DNA from: Candidatus Zixiibacteriota bacterium | GTDB lineage: Bacteria > Zixibacteria > MSB-5A5 > GN15 > JAAZOE01 | DNA: 64,000 nt | Direction of reading: 5' to 3' | NCBI GenBank assembly: GCA_023138975.1 | Contig: JAGLON010000058.1 | Location: forward strand, 20,922-84,921 | Shown: positions 25,718-34,364 of the stretch, in pieces | How positions within the stretch are numbered: position 1 is the first letter of the stretch | Layout: each line of letters starts with the position of its first letter | The notes under the pieces: model-generated | What the model was told of the DNA's origin: nothing | Seen by the model: the letters and a program-made list of their open reading frames with translations, nothing else | The model's database searches: none | Translations under genes and position numbers: made by a program

Positions 25718-26520
25718 GAAAAACCATACCGCAACAATGTGAAGTTACCTATAACCGCCGTTTGGATAAGGCTGGTTTATACTATCGGCTGAGCGTTCAA
25801 GGGTTTAAATCCCCTCGAAAAATATATCCGGGACAATTTATCCATGTGAAAGTTTCCAAAAGTCTGGATCCTTTTTTCCGGAGAGCTTTTTCTATAGCGG
25901 ACTATTCCAGTGACGGTACTCTTGATATAATCTATAAAATCGTCGGAAAGGGCACCTCGATTTTAAGAACATTGAAAAAAGGTGATAGCCTTGATATTAT
26001 CGGTCCGCTCGGAAATAATTTTTCCCGACCGGCTAAAAGTAAAACAATAATCCTTGCGGCCGGCGGTGTTGGATTGCCTCCTCTTTTATATTTCAGCCGA
26101 TATTTAATCGAGAAAAAACATCCGGCTGAGAAGATACTGTTTTTCTATGGCGGTCGCTCAAAAGATGATTTGATAGAAAAAACAGCGATTAAAAAGATGA
26201 AAACCAAGTTTTATCCGAGCACCGATGACGGCTCATTTGGCTTCCACGGGTTGATTACCGCTGCCATTCAGGAACAGTTAGCGAATTTAGATTTGAAAAA
26301 CACGATTATCTACGGATGCGGACCGGAACCAATGCTTAACGCCCTGCAAAATCTGGCCATGAAATATAGTATAAATGGCGAGATATCACTTGAAGCGCCT
26401 ATGCCGTGCGGAGTGGGAGTCTGTTTGGGATGTGTAAAGCCTAAGATGTCAGACCCTTCTAAATATGTCCGGGTTTGCTATGATGGACCGATATTTAAGA
26501 TTGGTGAGGTGCAGCTTTGA
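25714..26520 (+). CDS. pyrK: Dihydroorotate dehydrogenase electron-transfer subunit
   Basis: A 268-residue flavin/iron-sulfur subunit that passes electrons from class 1B dihydroorotate dehydrogenase to NAD+. It has FAD-binding RRAFSIAD (about residues 56-63), the NAD-site AAGGVGLPPLLY and CGPEPML. The [2Fe-2S] cysteines are in MPCGVGVCLGCVKP with a fourth in RVCYDGP. It overlaps the TPR gene (ATGA) and pyrD (TTGA), a tightly coupled order. Full length. Confidence 0.95.
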   Translation: MRKTIPQQCEVTYNRRLDKAGLYYRLSVQGFKSPRKIYPGQFIHVKVSKSLDPFFRRAFSIADYSSDGTLDIIYKIVGKGTSILRTLKKGDSLDIIGPLGNNFSRPAKSKTIILAAGGVGLPPLLYFSRYLIEKKHPAEKILFFYGGRSKDDLIEKTAIKKMKTKFYPSTDDGSFGFHGLITAAIQEQLANLDLKNTIIYGCGPEPMLNALQNLAMKYSINGEISLEAPMPCGVGVCLGCVKPKMSDPSKYVRVCYDGPIFKIGEVQL

Positions 26521-27431
26521 AACCGAATCTACAGTTCGAAATCGGCGGAGTGAGCTTTAAAAATCCAGTGATGACAGCCTCGGGTACATTTGGGTACGGA
26601 GAGGAATTTGAGAAAATCATTGACCTGGATACTCTCGGCGGAATAGTGACCAAATCAATTACGCTGAAAGAGAGGCCCGGTCATCCTTCACCTCGTACCT
26701 ATGAGACATCGGCAGGAATGCTCAATGCCATCGGTTTGGCCAATGTGGGCATTGAACGTTTTATCGATGAGAAAATTCCGTTCTTGAAAAAGCTGAAGAC
26801 CGTCATTATTGTCAACGTTGCCGGGTCCACTATGGCAGAGTATGTAGAAGTTTGCCGTCTCTTGGAAAAAGCCGGCGGGTTCGCTATGATTGAGCTGAAT
26901 GTGTCCTGCCCCAATGTTGATAAAGGCGGAATGGAATTTGGTACTGACCCGGAATCAATGATCAAATTAATTACGGCTGTTCGCGAAGTTACTACCAAAC
27001 CGATAATAGTGAAACTATCTCCCAATGTGACCTCAATCGTATCCATGGCTCAAGCCGCCAAAGACGGCGGGGCTGTGGCTGTTTCAATGATAAATACGCT
27101 GGTTGGTATGGCGGTCGATATTGAGACTTGGAAACCGGGATTGACCAATATCACCGGGGGACTATCCGGACCGGCGATAAAACCGGTTGCCATCGCGATG
27201 GTTCATAAGGTTTTTCGAGCCGTTGACATTCCAATTATCGGTATCGGTGGTATTTCCAATTGGAGAGATGCTGTGGAATACCATCTTGTCGGGGCGAGGG
27301 GACTTCAGGTGGGAACCGCGAATTTCATTGATCCTGATGCAAGTATGAAAATTATAAAAGGTATCTCCGGGTATATGAAAAACCAGAAAATATCTTCATT
27401 GTATGACCTCATCGGAAAGGTCCGGTTGTAA
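26517..27431 (+). CDS. pyrD: Dihydroorotate dehydrogenase, class 1B catalytic subunit
   Basis: A 304-residue FMN TIM-barrel enzyme that oxidises dihydroorotate to orotate in pyrimidine synthesis. It has PVMTASGTFGYG near the N-terminus, the catalytic base cysteine in ELNVSCPNVDKGG (about residue 130), KLSPNVT, SGPAIKPVA and GIGGISNWRDAVEY. TTG start overlapping the pyrK stop. Class 1B is confirmed by the adjacent pyrK. Confidence 0.95.
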   Translation: MKPNLQFEIGGVSFKNPVMTASGTFGYGEEFEKIIDLDTLGGIVTKSITLKERPGHPSPRTYETSAGMLNAIGLANVGIERFIDEKIPFLKKLKTVIIVNVAGSTMAEYVEVCRLLEKAGGFAMIELNVSCPNVDKGGMEFGTDPESMIKLITAVREVTTKPIIVKLSPNVTSIVSMAQAAKDGGAVAVSMINTLVGMAVDIETWKPGLTNITGGLSGPAIKPVAIAMVHKVFRAVDIPIIGIGGISNWRDAVEYHLVGARGLQVGTANFIDPDASMKIIKGISGYMKNQKISSLYDLIGKVRL

Positions 27432-27432
27432 T

Positions 27433-28239
27433 ATGAGTGCGTTAAAAAAACTTACTGATAATATTTCAAAGAAAAAATCAATGCTTTGTGTTGGACTGGA
27501 TATTGACCCGAAGAAGCTGCCGCAGGGTTGTGAGGATAGTATCAAAGGACTGTGCCGTTTTGTCCTTGATATTGTTGAAGCCACATCGGATATTGTCGCC
27601 GCCTATAAACCAAATATGGCATTTTACGAAGCTCTCGGTCCTGAAGGCCTATCTTTGCTAAAGCTAATCACCAGCCGGATACCTGATGATACGACCCTGA
27701 TTCTTGACGGTAAACGTGGTGATATTGGGAATACCGGAGATTTTTATGCCAAAACGTGTTACGAGATTTATAATGCTGACTGGGTCACCGTTAATCCGTA
27801 TATGGGGTACGATTCCATTAAACCTTTTTTAAAATATAAAGATAATGGTGTCTTCGTCCTCTGCCTGACCTCCAATGCCGGCGCCCGTGATTTTCAGCGC
27901 CTGGAAATTGACGGCGATCCGCTCTATAAACATGTTGCTGAAAAAACCAATTCGTGGAATAAAGATAATAATTGCGGTTTAGTGGTAGGAGCCACTTACC
28001 CCGAGCAATTGGCGGAAATTCGAGGTGTCGCAGATGGAATGCCATTGTTAATTCCAGGTGTTGGCGCTCAGGGAGGCGATTTGGAGAAGTCGGTCATGGG
28101 CGGAACCGCGAGCTTTTCAAGACCGGCTATTATCAATGTCTCACGCTCGGTACTATACGCCTCGGATAAAGAAGATTATGCCGCCGCTTCCCGCCGCATC
28201 GTTGAAAATTTAAACCGTGAAATAAATGAATTTCGTTAA
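27433..28239 (+). CDS. pyrF: Orotidine-5'-phosphate decarboxylase, type 2
   Basis: A 268-residue TIM-barrel decarboxylase making UMP. The catalytic segment LILDGKRGDIGNTGDFY (about residues 90-106) and the larger size mark the type 2 (bacterial/mycobacterial-like) subfamily. CVGLDIDP at the N-terminus and VPGVGAQGGD-like LIPGVGAQGG at the C-terminal phosphate site are present. I start at the ATG one base after the pyrD TAA; a GGAAAGG lies inside the pyrD end. Completes pyrK-pyrD-pyrF; other pyr genes are elsewhere. Confidence 0.93.
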   Translation: MSALKKLTDNISKKKSMLCVGLDIDPKKLPQGCEDSIKGLCRFVLDIVEATSDIVAAYKPNMAFYEALGPEGLSLLKLITSRIPDDTTLILDGKRGDIGNTGDFYAKTCYEIYNADWVTVNPYMGYDSIKPFLKYKDNGVFVLCLTSNAGARDFQRLEIDGDPLYKHVAEKTNSWNKDNNCGLVVGATYPEQLAEIRGVADGMPLLIPGVGAQGGDLEKSVMGGTASFSRPAIINVSRSVLYASDKEDYAAASRRIVENLNREINEFR

Positions 28240-28271
28240 TAGTTTTGTGTAGGTATTAAAATAGCAATTTA

Positions 28272-28727
28272 CTAAAAAGGCCGGGCCATCAAAGATGAAG
28301 TTGTTTCAATCCAATCTTGATTTGTCTCTGTCGTGCTTATAGATGCAATGTACTTATAGGCTTCGCTTTTTGTCCGGAAAATATTCGGGTTCCTCTCAAG
28401 ATGTTCTTCATAAGCGCGCTTCAGAGTAATTCTGGTAATCTGATAACCGTATCGGGCAATCCCATCTTTGTGCAGGTATTTTTTTGTCAAAATATCAACT
28501 AATTCAGCGTAGGTGCCGGCCAAATCAGGCTCTATAATAAAATTTGAAATATCTACAACAATATGAAGCTCGCCATATTGTTTGATAGTGTCCAAATATT
28601 CAGTGACGTGACTAAAATATTGGCGTAATTCCGAGTCATTAGAGATATGGAAGTCATTCTGGTAAGATATATGTATAATCTTAGTATGACGATCAAAAGT
28701 AAAATCGGCCGATGCTTGGTCACACAT
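28272..28727 (-). CDS. Unrecognised small protein, tandem paralogue copy 1
   Basis: A 151-residue cytosolic protein, no signal or membrane segment. An alternating beta/alpha pattern (TKIIHISYQ, a helix, LHIVVDISNFII, a helix) leads to a conserved block GIARYGYQITRITL, then NPNIFRTKSEAYKYI. The same block occurs in the two copies at 28893 and 29337. The fold pattern is loosely STAS/SpoIIAA-like, but I do not recognise a family and claim no function. ATG start with GAGG 9 nt upstream. The 25 residues after the conserved end are unique to this copy. Confidence 0.75.
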   Translation of the reverse strand: MCDQASADFTFDRHTKIIHISYQNDFHISNDSELRQYFSHVTEYLDTIKQYGELHIVVDISNFIIEPDLAGTYAELVDILTKKYLHKDGIARYGYQITRITLKRAYEEHLERNPNIFRTKSEAYKYIASISTTETNQDWIETTSSLMARPF

Positions 28728-28892
28728 TTGTCATAACCTCAAGATTTAAAACAAATAGTAATAATGTTATTATCGGAGATTCTTTAGATAACTTAATGAA
28801 TATAGAGTACTTATGAGGTTTTAGAAGGATAATGTTCAAGTGACTATTTTGGAAGATTCATTCTCGGTTTTACTTTGCTCGCGCATTAATCC

Positions 28893-29254
28893 TTAGATAT
28901 AGGCAAACGCTTCTTGGCGGGTACTGAATAAATTAGGATTGGTGTGAAGAAATTCTCGATATCCACGCAGTAATGCGACCCGGCTTAATTCAAATCCATA
29001 TCTCGCAATCCCATCAGGGTAGAAGTATTTTTCCGCTATTCCGCGCGATTCTTCGACACAAAATTCAGCCAAAATAGGATCGACTCTGATTTTTGCCAAA
29101 TCTGTGATAAAATACAACGGCTTTTTACTATACTTGTCCAATTCGGAACAAATCCATTTGTAAAAAAGGGTTGCATCATTTTGAGTTTCTATAAAAACTT
29201 TTTCACTGGCAGTTAAATGAGCTATTTGGGATGTGTATCAAATTCTAAAATCAA
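28893..29254 (-). pseudogene. Broken middle copy of the tandem paralogue family
   Basis: The downstream part (28893-29237) reads through the whole family core, including GIARYGFELSRVAL and NPNLFSTRQEAFAYI. It has no ATG/GTG/TTG before residue about 32 and is closed by TGA at 29238-29240. The missing beginning can be read in another frame (29254 to about 29230: LILEFDTH, matching VVEYFEDTH of copy 3). A one-base deletion near 29230-29240 therefore explains the break. Internal initiation at TTG 29141 would give only 82 residues. A sequencing error remains possible. Confidence 0.6.
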
Positions 29255-29336
29255 GTTTTAAAGCTATGACATCTTTGATTCAATCTTAAAGTAAATAAAA
29301 ATAATGAGTATAAGAGCTCATTCATTCCTGTCTTAC

Positions 29337-29762
29337 TTATGACTTCATTTCCAAGGAATTTCTCTCAATTATAGTATAGATATAATCAAATGCTTCCTTC
29401 TTAGAATGGAACAAGGGCGGCGATTCATCAGACATATGGTCGCTTATTCTCATTGCTGTAATACGGGTAATACTATGTCCGTAACGGGCATACCCGCCTC
29501 GATAAATAGATTTCGACAGCATAGCATAGAGTTCTTCGGCGTATTCGTCGATGTTTTCCAACTGAATAATGATTTTATTGTAATCGGCGATTATGTATCC
29601 CTTTTTCTCACCCAGCTTCTCGAGTACCAGATCTTTGAAGGCATATAGGATATCAAAACACTCTTCTTTGCTTTTGCCGACAAGCTTATTTTTTGTCGTA
29701 ATATGAATAATATGAGTATCTTCAAAATACTCTACGACAAGATCATCAATATTTATACCCAT
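29337..29762 (-). CDS. Unrecognised small protein, tandem paralogue copy 3
   Basis: A 141-residue cytosolic protein, the most upstream of the three paralogues. Core: VVEYFEDTHIIHITT, KKGYIIADYNKIII, then GYARYGHSITRIT and LFHSKKEAFDYI. Conserved Arg and Tyr residues in ARYG and the following [ST]R[IV] suggest a binding surface, but no function is known. ATG start with GAGGG about 6 nt upstream. It lies downstream of recA on the same strand but is separated from it by a terminator at 29847. Confidence 0.75.
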   Translation of the reverse strand: MGINIDDLVVEYFEDTHIIHITTKNKLVGKSKEECFDILYAFKDLVLEKLGEKKGYIIADYNKIIIQLENIDEYAEELYAMLSKSIYRGGYARYGHSITRITAMRISDHMSDESPPLFHSKKEAFDYIYTIIERNSLEMKS

Positions 29763-29846
29763 TTGGATCCCTCAATATTTTGTCTCTGTTTCTATGTTAT
29801 CGGACAAATATTGAGTTTTCTGAATAGTGTTAATATGTGTAAGGAA

Positions 29847-29872
29847 ACCGCCATTCCGAATGAAATGGCGGT
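29847..29872 (-). terminator. Terminator of the recA operon
   Basis: ACCGCCATT/AATGGCGGT stem on the minus strand with a following TTTCCTT, just downstream of the recA stop. Confidence 0.75.
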
Positions 29873-29894
29873 CATTGTAAAAAAACATCTGATT

Positions 29895-30938
29895 CTAAGA
29901 CGTAACTTCTTCAGTCGCTTTCTTTTCGGCGGGTGCTTCGATTAAACCCAGTTTAACTCGAATGTCGGTTTCAATTTTTTCCATGAGATCCGGGTTTTCT
30001 TTCAGGAATTGCTTAACCCGCTCGCGGCCTTGCCCCAGTCTATCCGAACCATAGGAGAACCATGAACCGGATTTATTGACGATCTCTTCATTAACACCGA
30101 TATCGAGAAGCTCACCGATACGGGATATACCTAAACCGAAAGTTATATCGAACTCTGCTTCGCGGAATGGCGCAGCGACCTTATTCTTAACTACGCGTAC
30201 TCTAGTCCGGTTGCCGACAACTTGATCGCCATCCTTGATTGTGGCAATTTTACGAATATCAAGTCGAACCGATGAGTAGAATTTCAAAGCCCGTCCACCG
30301 GTAGTTGTTTCTGGGTTGCCGAACATAACACCGATTTTCATCCGAATCTGATTAATAAAAATAAGTACACAGTTGGATTTGGATATTACCCCGGTCAGTT
30401 TGCGCAGAGCCTGTGACATTAACCGAGCCTGCAGACCCATATGGGAATCTCCCATCTCACCTTCAATCTCAGCGCGAGGTACCAGAGCCGCTACTGAATC
30501 GACAACGATTATATCTATCGCGCCGGAACGGACTAAAGTTTCTACTATTTCCAGAGCCTGTTCGCCGGTATCCGGCTGAGAGATAAGGAGATTATCAAGA
30601 TCAACTCCGAGCGCTCGGGAATAATTTGGGTCAACGGCATGTTCAGCGTCAATAAAGGCGGCTGTCCCGCCCGCTTTCTGAGCTTCGGCTATAGCATGTA
30701 AAGCCAGGGTTGTCTTACCGGATGATTCCGGACCGTATATCTCAACGACGCGTCCCCGGGGATAACCGCAGATGCCCAGGGCGATATCAAGCCCAAGTGA
30801 ACCGGTGGGGATAATCTCAAATCCGGTGGCCACCTCATCGGAACCAAGCTTCATTATCGAGCCTTTACCGAATTGTTTCTCAATATGACTTACGGCAGCT
30901 TCAAGTGCCTTTTTCTTGTCTGGTTGTTGAATTGGCAT
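29895..30938 (-). CDS. recA: RecA recombinase
   Basis: A 347-residue strand-exchange ATPase. Walker A GPESSGKT is at residues 69-76, Walker [11 protein letters not shown] about 142-151, with the loop region [19 protein letters not shown], the [14 protein letters not shown] signature and the C-terminal domain complete. An acidic C-tail (EKKATEEV) is shorter than in E. coli. Last gene of pgsA-pgpA-cinA-thpR-recA; the cinA-recA linkage is common in bacteria. No LexA-type operator was recognised in front of it, which is expected for an internal operon gene. Confidence 0.98.
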   Translation of the reverse strand: MPIQQPDKKKALEAAVSHIEKQFGKGSIMKLGSDEVATGFEIIPTGSLGLDIALGICGYPRGRVVEIYGPESSGKTTLALHAIAEAQKAGGTAAFIDAEHAVDPNYSRALGVDLDNLLISQPDTGEQALEIVETLVRSGAIDIIVVDSVAALVPRAEIEGEMGDSHMGLQARLMSQALRKLTGVISKSNCVLIFINQIRMKIGVMFGNPETTTGGRALKFYSSVRLDIRKIATIKDGDQVVGNRTRVRVVKNKVAAPFREAEFDITFGLGISRIGELLDIGVNEEIVNKSGSWFSYGSDRLGQGRERVKQFLKENPDLMEKIETDIRVKLGLIEAPAEKKATEEVTS

Positions 30939-30955
30939 ATTCTCACCCTATATGT

Positions 30956-31510
30956 TTAGAATAGTTTAAAATTTTCAACGTTTTCATAAATCGGACCGCG
31001 GGAAGTTAATGTCGATTTTACTAATGCTATCCGATTCAATATAACCGGTTCAAGTGTAAAATTCAAGTTATCCAAATAAGACATTAAACCAGACATATCT
31101 CCCGGCTTTTTTACTCGCCCCAGAGTAATATGCGGAGAAAACTTCTTTTTGTCTTTTTCAATCCCGATCCCGGACAACTCGTGGTTAATACTTTGGGCTA
31201 ATTGTGATATTTGGTCCCCATCCGAAATACCGGTCCAGATAACCCTGGGATTTCTTAGGCTGGGAAAACCGCCGCACCCTTCGACAGTAACCTCAAATGC
31301 TTTTGCATTTGCCAAAGCTATTTGTATTCCGCCGATTATTGCCGGCACTTGTTTCTCTTGAGTGTCGCCTAAGAATTTTAGAGTCAAATGAAGATTTTTT
31401 GCCTCAATCCATTTTATGCCATTAGCATATCCTTGTGCCCCCGAAATAAGCCTGCCTATAGCATCTTTTATTTTGTCAGGGAAATGTAATGCGATAAACA
31501 GTCTAAGCAT
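30956..31510 (-). CDS. thpR: RNA 2',3'-cyclic phosphodiesterase (2'-5' RNA ligase family)
   Basis: A 184-residue 2H-phosphoesterase. Both catalytic HxTx tetrads are visible: HLTLKFLGD (about residue 43) and HITLGRVK (about residue 127). N-terminal MLRLFIALHFP is typical. These enzymes hydrolyse 2',3'-cyclic phosphates of RNA ends and can ligate tRNA halves in vitro. It ends 17 nt before recA and begins about 80 nt after cinA; the triplet is a familiar gene order. Confidence 0.92.
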   Translation of the reverse strand: MLRLFIALHFPDKIKDAIGRLISGAQGYANGIKWIEAKNLHLTLKFLGDTQEKQVPAIIGGIQIALANAKAFEVTVEGCGGFPSLRNPRVIWTGISDGDQISQLAQSINHELSGIGIEKDKKKFSPHITLGRVKKPGDMSGLMSYLDNLNFTLEPVILNRIALVKSTLTSRGPIYENVENFKLF

Positions 31511-31593
31511 AAAATCGGTTGAGCCTCCGGATTCTTATTAGTATTCAATATAATACGAAAATAAAAATAGATGCGGTATCACATTCTAATGGC

Positions 31594-32835
31594 TCAGGCG
31601 AGTCCTAATAATTCTTTACGAATAAAATTCAATGCCGCCGACACAGAACGCTCACGATTGATCTCACGATCAGTACCCAGTCTTAGTTTGCGGTGAGTTG
31701 AGCTTCTGGTGGTGGCTAAACCAAGAAATATGGTGCCTACTGGTTTCTCATCGGTACCGCCGGTGGGGCCGGCTATCCCGGTTACGGAAATTCCGACATC
31801 GGCTCCTGTCACCTTAATCACGCCCGCTGCCATCGCTTTCGCCGTTTCAGCTGAAACGGCTCCGAACCTATTGATTGTCTCCACAGGAACGCCCAGGCTG
31901 TTTGTTTTTACTTCATTGGAGTAAGCGATAATACCGCCGGCAAAATACCCGGAAGAACCCGAAGCTCTCGTGATTCGACTTCCCAGCATACCTCCGGTAC
32001 AGGATTCGGCGACAGCCAACGTTAACCCATTTTTCAATAGCAGTTCACCGACCACTTCTTCCAATTCTCGGTCGTCTTCGGTAAATATATATTTAGAAGC
32101 TGTACGGCGAATACCATTGACTAAAAGCTCAACTCCGGATTCCACTTCGGCTGTGATAGTACCGACACCTTTTATACATAGATCTACGCCTCGATACGAA
32201 GGAAGGTAAGCCAGTGACACACCTTCGGCAAATTTAAGAGCAGGACGGATTTTTTCCGATAACGCAGCTTCGGATATTCCTATTGTTCGGATTTTATGTC
32301 GCTGGATTACTTTATTACCGAGCTTTGACTGCAAACGGGGAATAAGCTCATCATCTGTCATGGCTCGCATTTCATGAGGAACTCCGGGCATGGAACAGAA
32401 AACTTTTCCCCGTTCCTCAATTATTATTCCTAAGGCCGACCCGGTCTTATTTGGTAAAAACTTGGCTCCTTGAGGTAAAAGCGCCTGGTTTTGATTAACT
32501 GCAGGCATTTTTAGACCTCGCTCGCTGAACCGAAGCTGAAGTCTTTCTAATATATCTTCATGAAAGATAAGGTTACGTTTGAATACTTTGCAAATTGCGT
32601 TCTTGGTTATATCATCGTCGGTCGGTCCCAAGCCTCCGGTAGTGATGACGATATCGGCTCGACGCAGAGCCAGTGAAATGGCCTCTATCATAAATTCCAT
32701 GTTATCGCCGGTTGAGGTCATATACCGGACATCTATACCGGCTCCATCGAGACGATTACCCAAAAAAGCCGAGTTAGTGTCGATGCGGGAGCCGTATAAT
32801 AACTCATCGCCGATAGTAATGATTTCTGCAATCAT
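31594..32835 (-). CDS. cinA: CinA: molybdopterin-binding-like domain plus nicotinamide-nucleotide amidase
   Basis: A 413-residue two-domain protein. The N-terminal MoCF/COG1058 domain (about residues 1-165: ITIGDELLYG, TGGLGPTDDDITK, MPGVPHEM) is linked to a C-terminal PncC-type NMN deamidase (about 250-410: AVAESCTGGMLGSRIT, SGYFAGGIIAYSNEVK, GIAGPTGGTDEKPVGT). It recycles NMN in pyridine nucleotide salvage. I use the ATG at 32833-32835, giving the usual MxAEIITIGDE start; an in-frame GTG four codons upstream is less likely. Confidence 0.94.
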   Translation of the reverse strand: MIAEIITIGDELLYGSRIDTNSAFLGNRLDGAGIDVRYMTSTGDNMEFMIEAISLALRRADIVITTGGLGPTDDDITKNAICKVFKRNLIFHEDILERLQLRFSERGLKMPAVNQNQALLPQGAKFLPNKTGSALGIIIEERGKVFCSMPGVPHEMRAMTDDELIPRLQSKLGNKVIQRHKIRTIGISEAALSEKIRPALKFAEGVSLAYLPSYRGVDLCIKGVGTITAEVESGVELLVNGIRRTASKYIFTEDDRELEEVVGELLLKNGLTLAVAESCTGGMLGSRITRASGSSGYFAGGIIAYSNEVKTNSLGVPVETINRFGAVSAETAKAMAAGVIKVTGADVGISVTGIAGPTGGTDEKPVGTIFLGLATTRSSTHRKLRLGTDREINRERSVSAALNFIRKELLGLA

Positions 32836-32853
32836 ACCTAAGCCCACTAATTA

Positions 32854-33321
32854 TTAAAATCCAAGCCAATGCAGTTTCTGCAGTACTATTATACACAGCC
32901 AGCAAGTCAGATTAGCATACACACCGGCAAATACATCATCGAAGGTTATACCCCAGCCGCCGGGCAATTTTTCACAGCGTCCGGCAGGATATGGCTTTAC
33001 AACGTCATAAAAACGGAAAAATACAAATGCGGCGATATAGACATCAAGACGATAGGGGAGAAATAACAACGTGATAAACATTCCGGCCCATTCGTCGATG
33101 ACTATTTTTTTGGCGTCATGTCCCAGGAACTTTTCGGCTTTATTGGCTGACCAGACCGATATGATTGTGGTTATAATAGCCGCCGCGACTAAATAGTAAT
33201 CATTCTTGCCTAACCAGAACCAGGCGATTACCCAGGCTGGAATAGTACCGAAACTCCCCGGTAAAATAGGAAAATACCCGGTATAGAGCCCGGTCGCGAT
33301 AGCATTAACAAGCTGTTTCAT
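32854..33321 (-). CDS. pgpA: Phosphatidylglycerophosphatase A
   Basis: A 155-residue membrane phosphatase that removes the terminal phosphate of PGP to give phosphatidylglycerol. Seen: LPGSFGTIPAW, the acidic KIVIDEWAGMF and C-terminal GGWGITFDDVFAG metal-binding motifs, with about four membrane helices. Its ATG follows the pgsA TAA without a gap, so PGP is made and dephosphorylated by consecutive products. Confidence 0.94.
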   Translation of the reverse strand: MKQLVNAIATGLYTGYFPILPGSFGTIPAWVIAWFWLGKNDYYLVAAAIITTIISVWSANKAEKFLGHDAKKIVIDEWAGMFITLLFLPYRLDVYIAAFVFFRFYDVVKPYPAGRCEKLPGGWGITFDDVFAGVYANLTCWLCIIVLQKLHWLGF

Positions 33322-33909
33322 TTATTTTAGAACCGCCTTAATAATCGATGCGTTCTTAATCAAGTAATCAATGCCGGTTAAGACTGTAACAACCGTTGTA
33401 ACCAGCATCATCCAGTCAAAAATCTGAATTACTAATGTGGACTCAAAAAATGTTCCGGTATAACCGGTCGCTTCCATAATTGTCTTAGCATTTATATAGA
33501 GCAAAATTGCCGCTATGGTAGTCATCTGCAAAACTGTTTTAAGTTTGGCTGACATGGTCGGCGAAATCACTTCACCGCGATAGGCGGCTAACGAACGCAG
33601 GCCGGTAATCGAAAATTCCCTGATTATAATGAGCATAATCATCCAGGCTTTAACATAGCCCAGAGCCAAAAAGGAAACAAAGGCGGTCGAGGTCAGGATT
33701 TTATCCGCCAGCGGATCCATAAATTTTCCAAAACTGGTGACAATACCGTATTTACGGGCCAGATGACCGTCCCACAAATCAGTTAATGCGGCAAATATAA
33801 ATATAATAAGAGATAATACCCGGCAATAGACGTTTTCCATAAGGAAAAACACCATAAAAATGGGCGAAAGGATAATCCTTGATAACGTTAATTTATTAGG
33901 TGTATTCAT
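33322..33909 (-). CDS. pgsA: CDP-diacylglycerol--glycerol-3-phosphate phosphatidyltransferase
   Basis: A 195-residue polytopic enzyme that makes phosphatidylglycerophosphate. The CDP-alcohol motif is complete in DLWDGHLARKYG...GKFMDPLADK (about residues 43-70), and the MNTPNKLTLSRI start is typical of PgsA. First gene of the operon running to recA. ATG with GGAG 5 nt upstream, and a consensus promoter at 33933-33961. Confidence 0.95.
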   Translation of the reverse strand: MNTPNKLTLSRIILSPIFMVFFLMENVYCRVLSLIIFIFAALTDLWDGHLARKYGIVTSFGKFMDPLADKILTSTAFVSFLALGYVKAWMIMLIIIREFSITGLRSLAAYRGEVISPTMSAKLKTVLQMTTIAAILLYINAKTIMEATGYTGTFFESTLVIQIFDWMMLVTTVVTVLTGIDYLIKNASIIKAVLK

Positions 33910-33932
33910 TTATACTCCGCATTACGGCCAAA

Positions 33933-33961
33933 AATGTACGGCAATTACATGAAACTGTCAA
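33933..33961 (-). promoter_or_regulatory. Sigma70 promoter of the pgsA-recA operon
   Basis: Minus strand TTGACA (33956-33961), 17 bp, TACATT (33933-33938), about 25 nt before the pgsA ATG. Confidence 0.7.
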
Positions 33962-34063
33962 GTGATGAATTTTTTTGACTGTAAAATGCGAGACCAAAAA
34001 ATAACCTCTAACTTATTTGCAACAGTAATGAAAACATTTCGTTAATTAGCACTATTGGTACAC

Positions 34064-34144
34064 AAAAAAATATCCCAGACTGGAGCGCACCAGCCTGGGA
34101 TGACGATGTTAGGAAGAATCCACTACTGCAACACTTTCCGTTGC
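34064..34144 (-). ncRNA. Predicted ~81-nt small RNA with own promoter and terminator
   Basis: There is no reading frame on this strand here, yet the region has all the parts of a transcription unit. A consensus promoter lies at 34151-34178 and the predicted start is near 34144. A 5' hairpin GCAAC/GTTGC (34144-34128) is followed by a 26-nt linker containing TTCTTCCTAAC. A strong terminator hairpin follows (ATCCCAGGCTGG with CCAGTCTGGGAT, 34101-34072, one mismatch) and seven T's at 34064-34070. The linker's TTCCT could pair with AGGAA-type ribosome sites, suggesting trans regulation; that is inference. I do not recognise it as a known RNA family. Confidence 0.65.
34072..34101 (-). terminator. 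Terminator of the small RNA
   Basis: A 7-bp plus 4-bp stem with one mismatch, a 6-nt loop and a T-run (ATTTTTTT) on the minus strand. No protein gene on this strand lies upstream of it for several hundred bases. Confidence 0.85.
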
Positions 34145-34150
34145 AATAGA

Positions 34151-34178
34151 AATATAGAAAATGATATAATTTTGTCAA
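34151..34178 (-). promoter_or_regulatory. Promoter of the small RNA
   Basis: Minus strand TTGACA (34173-34178), 16 bp, TATATT (34151-34156). Confidence 0.65.
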
Positions 34179-34308
34179 GAAAAAAATAGTCCTATAGGTT
34201 GGGTTTTATTTCTTTTTCCAATTGTTAGCGTATTGCCTGATAACGCGTTAATAGTCAGTCTCGCCGGATAAAACCATAAAAACGGCTATAAAAGGGAACT
34301 GATTTGCC

Positions 34309-34337
34309 TTGACAAGCCTAAAAGGTATAAGTTAATT
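34309..34337 (+). promoter_or_regulatory. Promoter of the alpha-oxoamine synthase operon
   Basis: TTGACA (34309-34314), 17 bp, TTAATT (34332-34337). The leader is about 20 nt and carries AGAGG before the TTG start. It is divergent from the small RNA promoter. Confidence 0.55.
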
Positions 34338-34364
34338 TAAAGCTTCTTAATAAAAAGAGGTGCT

